Source of the DNA: an uncultured Mycoplasmatota bacterium
GTDB lineage: Bacteria; Bacillota_I; Bacilli_A; RF39; UBA660
Direction of reading: 5' to 3'
Length of the DNA stretch: 13,950 bases
NCBI GenBank assembly: GCA_946494345.1
Contig: CAMMBX010000022.1
Span: 1-13,950, forward strand
A model generated the notes under the pieces. It was not told the DNA's origin. It did not search any database and saw only the letters and a program-made list of their open reading frames with translations. The position numbers were made by a program, and so were the translations under genes. The stretch's first letter is position 1. Each line of letters begins with the position of its first letter. Positions 12,166-13,950 of the stretch are shown here, one piece after another.

Positions 12166-13950
12166 TTAATTCATGGCTCTTTTAAAGAGTCTTTCTAAGT
12201 CATAATTACTATAAGTAATAATCGTTGGCCTTCCATGAGGGCAAGTAAATGGGTTATCACAGCGTCTTAGGTTATCTAAAAGTATTTTAGCTGTGTCTAA
12301 GTCTAAATAATCATTTGCTTTTATACTCATTTTACAAGCCATAGTAGCAGCAGTTCTATAAATGAATTTTTCTTTATCAAACTCTCCTTTTTCTAGAGTA
12401 ATAGCAATTATCTTTTCTATCGCTTCCCTTTCGTATCCTTCAAAAAACCATGTAGGATGACTTCTAACAATAAAAGTATTATCACCAAACTCTTCTAGAG
12501 AAATACCAATACTATTTAAAATATCCATGTGTTCTTTAATTCTAATAAACTCATCTTTGGAATACTCTAATCTAATAGGTACTAATAAATCGATAATTTT
12601 ATAATCATTTTTTAAAAGAGCATTTAAAACTTTTTCATAATTAATACGTTCTGCGGCAGCATGTTGATCTATTATATACATTCCACTAGCATTTTCTGCT
12701 ATTATATAAGTTTTATGAACGATACCTACAGGTATCATTTCTTTAATACGATATTCGCACTTTTCCTCTTTTTCGTCTTCAACCACTTCTTCTGTCTTAT
12801 CTCCAGTTATTTTACTATCATTATCAAAGTCAAAAGATAATTCTTCTAAATTAGGGGATGAAACTTTTTCCTTTTCTTCACTATCTTCTAAATCATAATT
12901 AAAGGCATTATTAGATAGAGAGTCTTCTACTTCATAGATAGTATTTAAGTCTCTAATATTTGCATGAGGTACTAAAAGTATTTCTTTTAATTTAGAACTT
13001 ATTACCTTAGTAATTAATTCTTTTAGACTATCTAATTTAGAGAATTTTATATCCATCTTTTGAGGATGAATATTAATATCTATAAGGATGGGGTCGACAT
13101 CTATATTTAAGACTATCATAGGAAACTTATCTTTAGGTATATAAGTATGATAACAATCTATTAAACATCTATTTAAATCTAAATTCTTAATAACTCTACC
13201 ATTTACTAAAGTAGTAATAACATTACGTGATGTTTTAGCAATTTCAGGATAGCCAATATAACCTGATATTACATAGTCATCGTTTTCACCATTTATTTCA
13301 ATCATTTTTTTAGCAACATCTATACCATAAACAGCATAAATTACTTTTAATAAATTACCATCTCCAGCAGTATTTAATAACTCTTTTTCATTATTAGTTA
13401 AAACAAATCTAATAGACGGATAAGATAGAGCCATCTTATTTACATATTCAATAATTAAAGCTAGTTCTGTATAAAGGTTCTTTAGGTATTTAAGCCTTAC
13501 AGGAGTATTATAAAATAAGTCTCTAACCTCAATAGTAGTACCAATACTTAAATCACTATTTTCTATACTTTCTATAATTCCACCATTTAAAGATAAGGCC
13601 GTACCTACACCATCTTTACTAGTTTGTAAATAAACATGTGATACAGAAGCGATTGATGGTAAGGCTTCTCCTCTAAATCCTAATGATGAGATATTAAATA
13701 AATCATCTAGGTTTTTCAATTTACTAGTAGCATGACGAGAAAAAGCAAGCTTAGCATCTTCTTTGTTCATTCCAATACCATTATCACTTACTACGATTTT
13801 TTTAGTACCAGAGTCTATTAAAGTTATTTTTATCTCTGTGCTTTTAGCATCTATAGAGTTTTCTACTAATTCTTTAACTACATTTAAGGGACGTTCTACT
13901 ACTTCTCCTGCTGCTATTTTATTAGCAAGTATTTCATCCATTACTTTAAT
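12166..13950 (-). CDS. mutL: DNA mismatch repair protein MutL, nicking-endonuclease type (5' end outside window)
   Basis: Couples mismatch recognition by MutS to strand removal. Numbering from the first ATG in the window (13941), the GHKL ATPase motifs are ELVENS (24-29), DNGIG (53-57) and GFRGEAL (88-94). A Glu/Asp-rich linker (about 335-395) leads to the C-terminal domain with the endonuclease motif DQHAAAERINYE (425-436), ACK (535-537) and CPHGRP (567-572). This is therefore the MutH-independent nicking form seen in most Firmicutes. The ATG at 13941 is probably not the true start: the three codons before it read Ile-Lys-Val, as expected of the usual M-x-K-I-x-x-M/L-D N-terminus, and no ribosome site lies ahead of it. 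The gene therefore runs past 13950. It is first in the visible mutL-miaA operon; its promoter is outside the window. Confidence 0.96.
   Translation of the reverse strand: MKVMDEILANKIAAGEVVERPLNVVKELVENSIDAKSTEIKITLIDSGTKKIVVSDNGIGMNKEDAKLAFSRHATSKLKNLDDLFNISSLGFRGEALPSIASVSHVYLQTSKDGVGTALSLNGGIIESIENSDLSIGTTIEVRDLFYNTPVRLKYLKNLYTELALIIEYVNKMALSYPSIRFVLTNNEKELLNTAGDGNLLKVIYAVYGIDVAKKMIEINGENDDYVISGYIGYPEIAKTSRNVITTLVNGRVIKNLDLNRCLIDCYHTYIPKDKFPMIVLNIDVDPILIDINIHPQKMDIKFSKLDSLKELITKVISSKLKEILLVPHANIRDLNTIYEVEDSLSNNAFNYDLEDSEEKEKVSSPNLEELSFDFDNDSKITGDKTEEVVEDEKEEKCEYRIKEMIPVGIVHKTYIIAENASGMYIIDQHAAAERINYEKVLNALLKNDYKIIDLLVPIRLEYSKDEFIRIKEHMDILNSIGISLEEFGDNTFIVRSHPTWFFEGYEREAIEKIIAITLEKGEFDKEKFIYRTAATMACKMSIKANDYLDLDTAKILLDNLRRCDNPFTCPHGRPTIITYSNYDLERLFKRAMN

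Noticed and set aside
13939..13941. ATG at 13941 as the true mutL start
   Set aside because: There is no ribosome site upstream, and the preceding in-frame codons (Ile-Lys-Val) match the normal MutL N-terminus, so the gene is cut by the window edge.
1..13950. CRISPR arrays, tRNA or rRNA genes, insertion sequences, or a recoded TGA codon
   Set aside because: No spaced repeats, cloverleaf or rRNA-like stretches, or transposase motifs were seen. TGA ends gerKA and the glycosyltransferase gene, and Trp is encoded by TGG.

Overview
The window is strongly AT-rich DNA with ordinary TGA stops, Shine-Dalgarno sites of the AGGAGG/AGGTGA type and bacterial sigma-A style promoters. It carries an endospore germinant-receptor operon, a nicking-type MutL next to miaA, and short, tightly packed operons. 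Together these point to a low-GC, spore-forming member of the Bacillota (Firmicutes). The exact lineage cannot be fixed from this sequence; an uncultured gut-type clade is plausible but is an inference.

Layout. At the left edge, three genes run leftward: a GNAT acetyltransferase cut by the window edge (1-498), a Nudix-domain protein (647-1138) and an Fe-S type RNA uracil-C5 methyltransferase (1413-2609). The gap upstream of the Nudix gene holds a perfect-period 12-bp tandem repeat next to a candidate promoter. From 2711 to 5953 a rightward, translationally coupled operon encodes the three GerA-family subunits in the order A-C-B, as in Bacillus subtilis gerK, behind a candidate sigma-G promoter. 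Its last gene collides tail-to-tail, with a 47-bp overlap, with a leftward pair of unrecognised membrane proteins (5907-7063).

From 7147 to the right edge everything runs leftward. First come an O6-alkylguanine-DNA alkyltransferase homologue and a TVP38/DedA-type membrane protein. Next is an overlapping three-gene operon: a CmpB-type membrane protein, a processive family-2 glycosyltransferase and a MYG1-type phosphoesterase/nuclease. Last are miaA and mutL. MutL continues past the right edge. A GC-stemmed hairpin with a T run ends mutL-miaA just before the promoter of the next operon.

Functional themes are DNA repair (mutL, ogt), RNA modification (miaA, rlmD), spore germination (ger operon) and envelope or glycan biology (glycosyltransferase operon, TVP38, the two unknown membrane proteins). 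The most unusual points are a GerC subunit with no cysteine at all, a short GerB that overlaps its convergent neighbour, an alkyltransferase that keeps its nucleophile but lacks the arginine finger, and the 12-bp repeat array. I see no mobile element, CRISPR array, tRNA or rRNA. I also see no clear-cut new defence or biosynthetic system; the best candidates for new biology are the 5907-7063 pair and the 8343-11184 operon.
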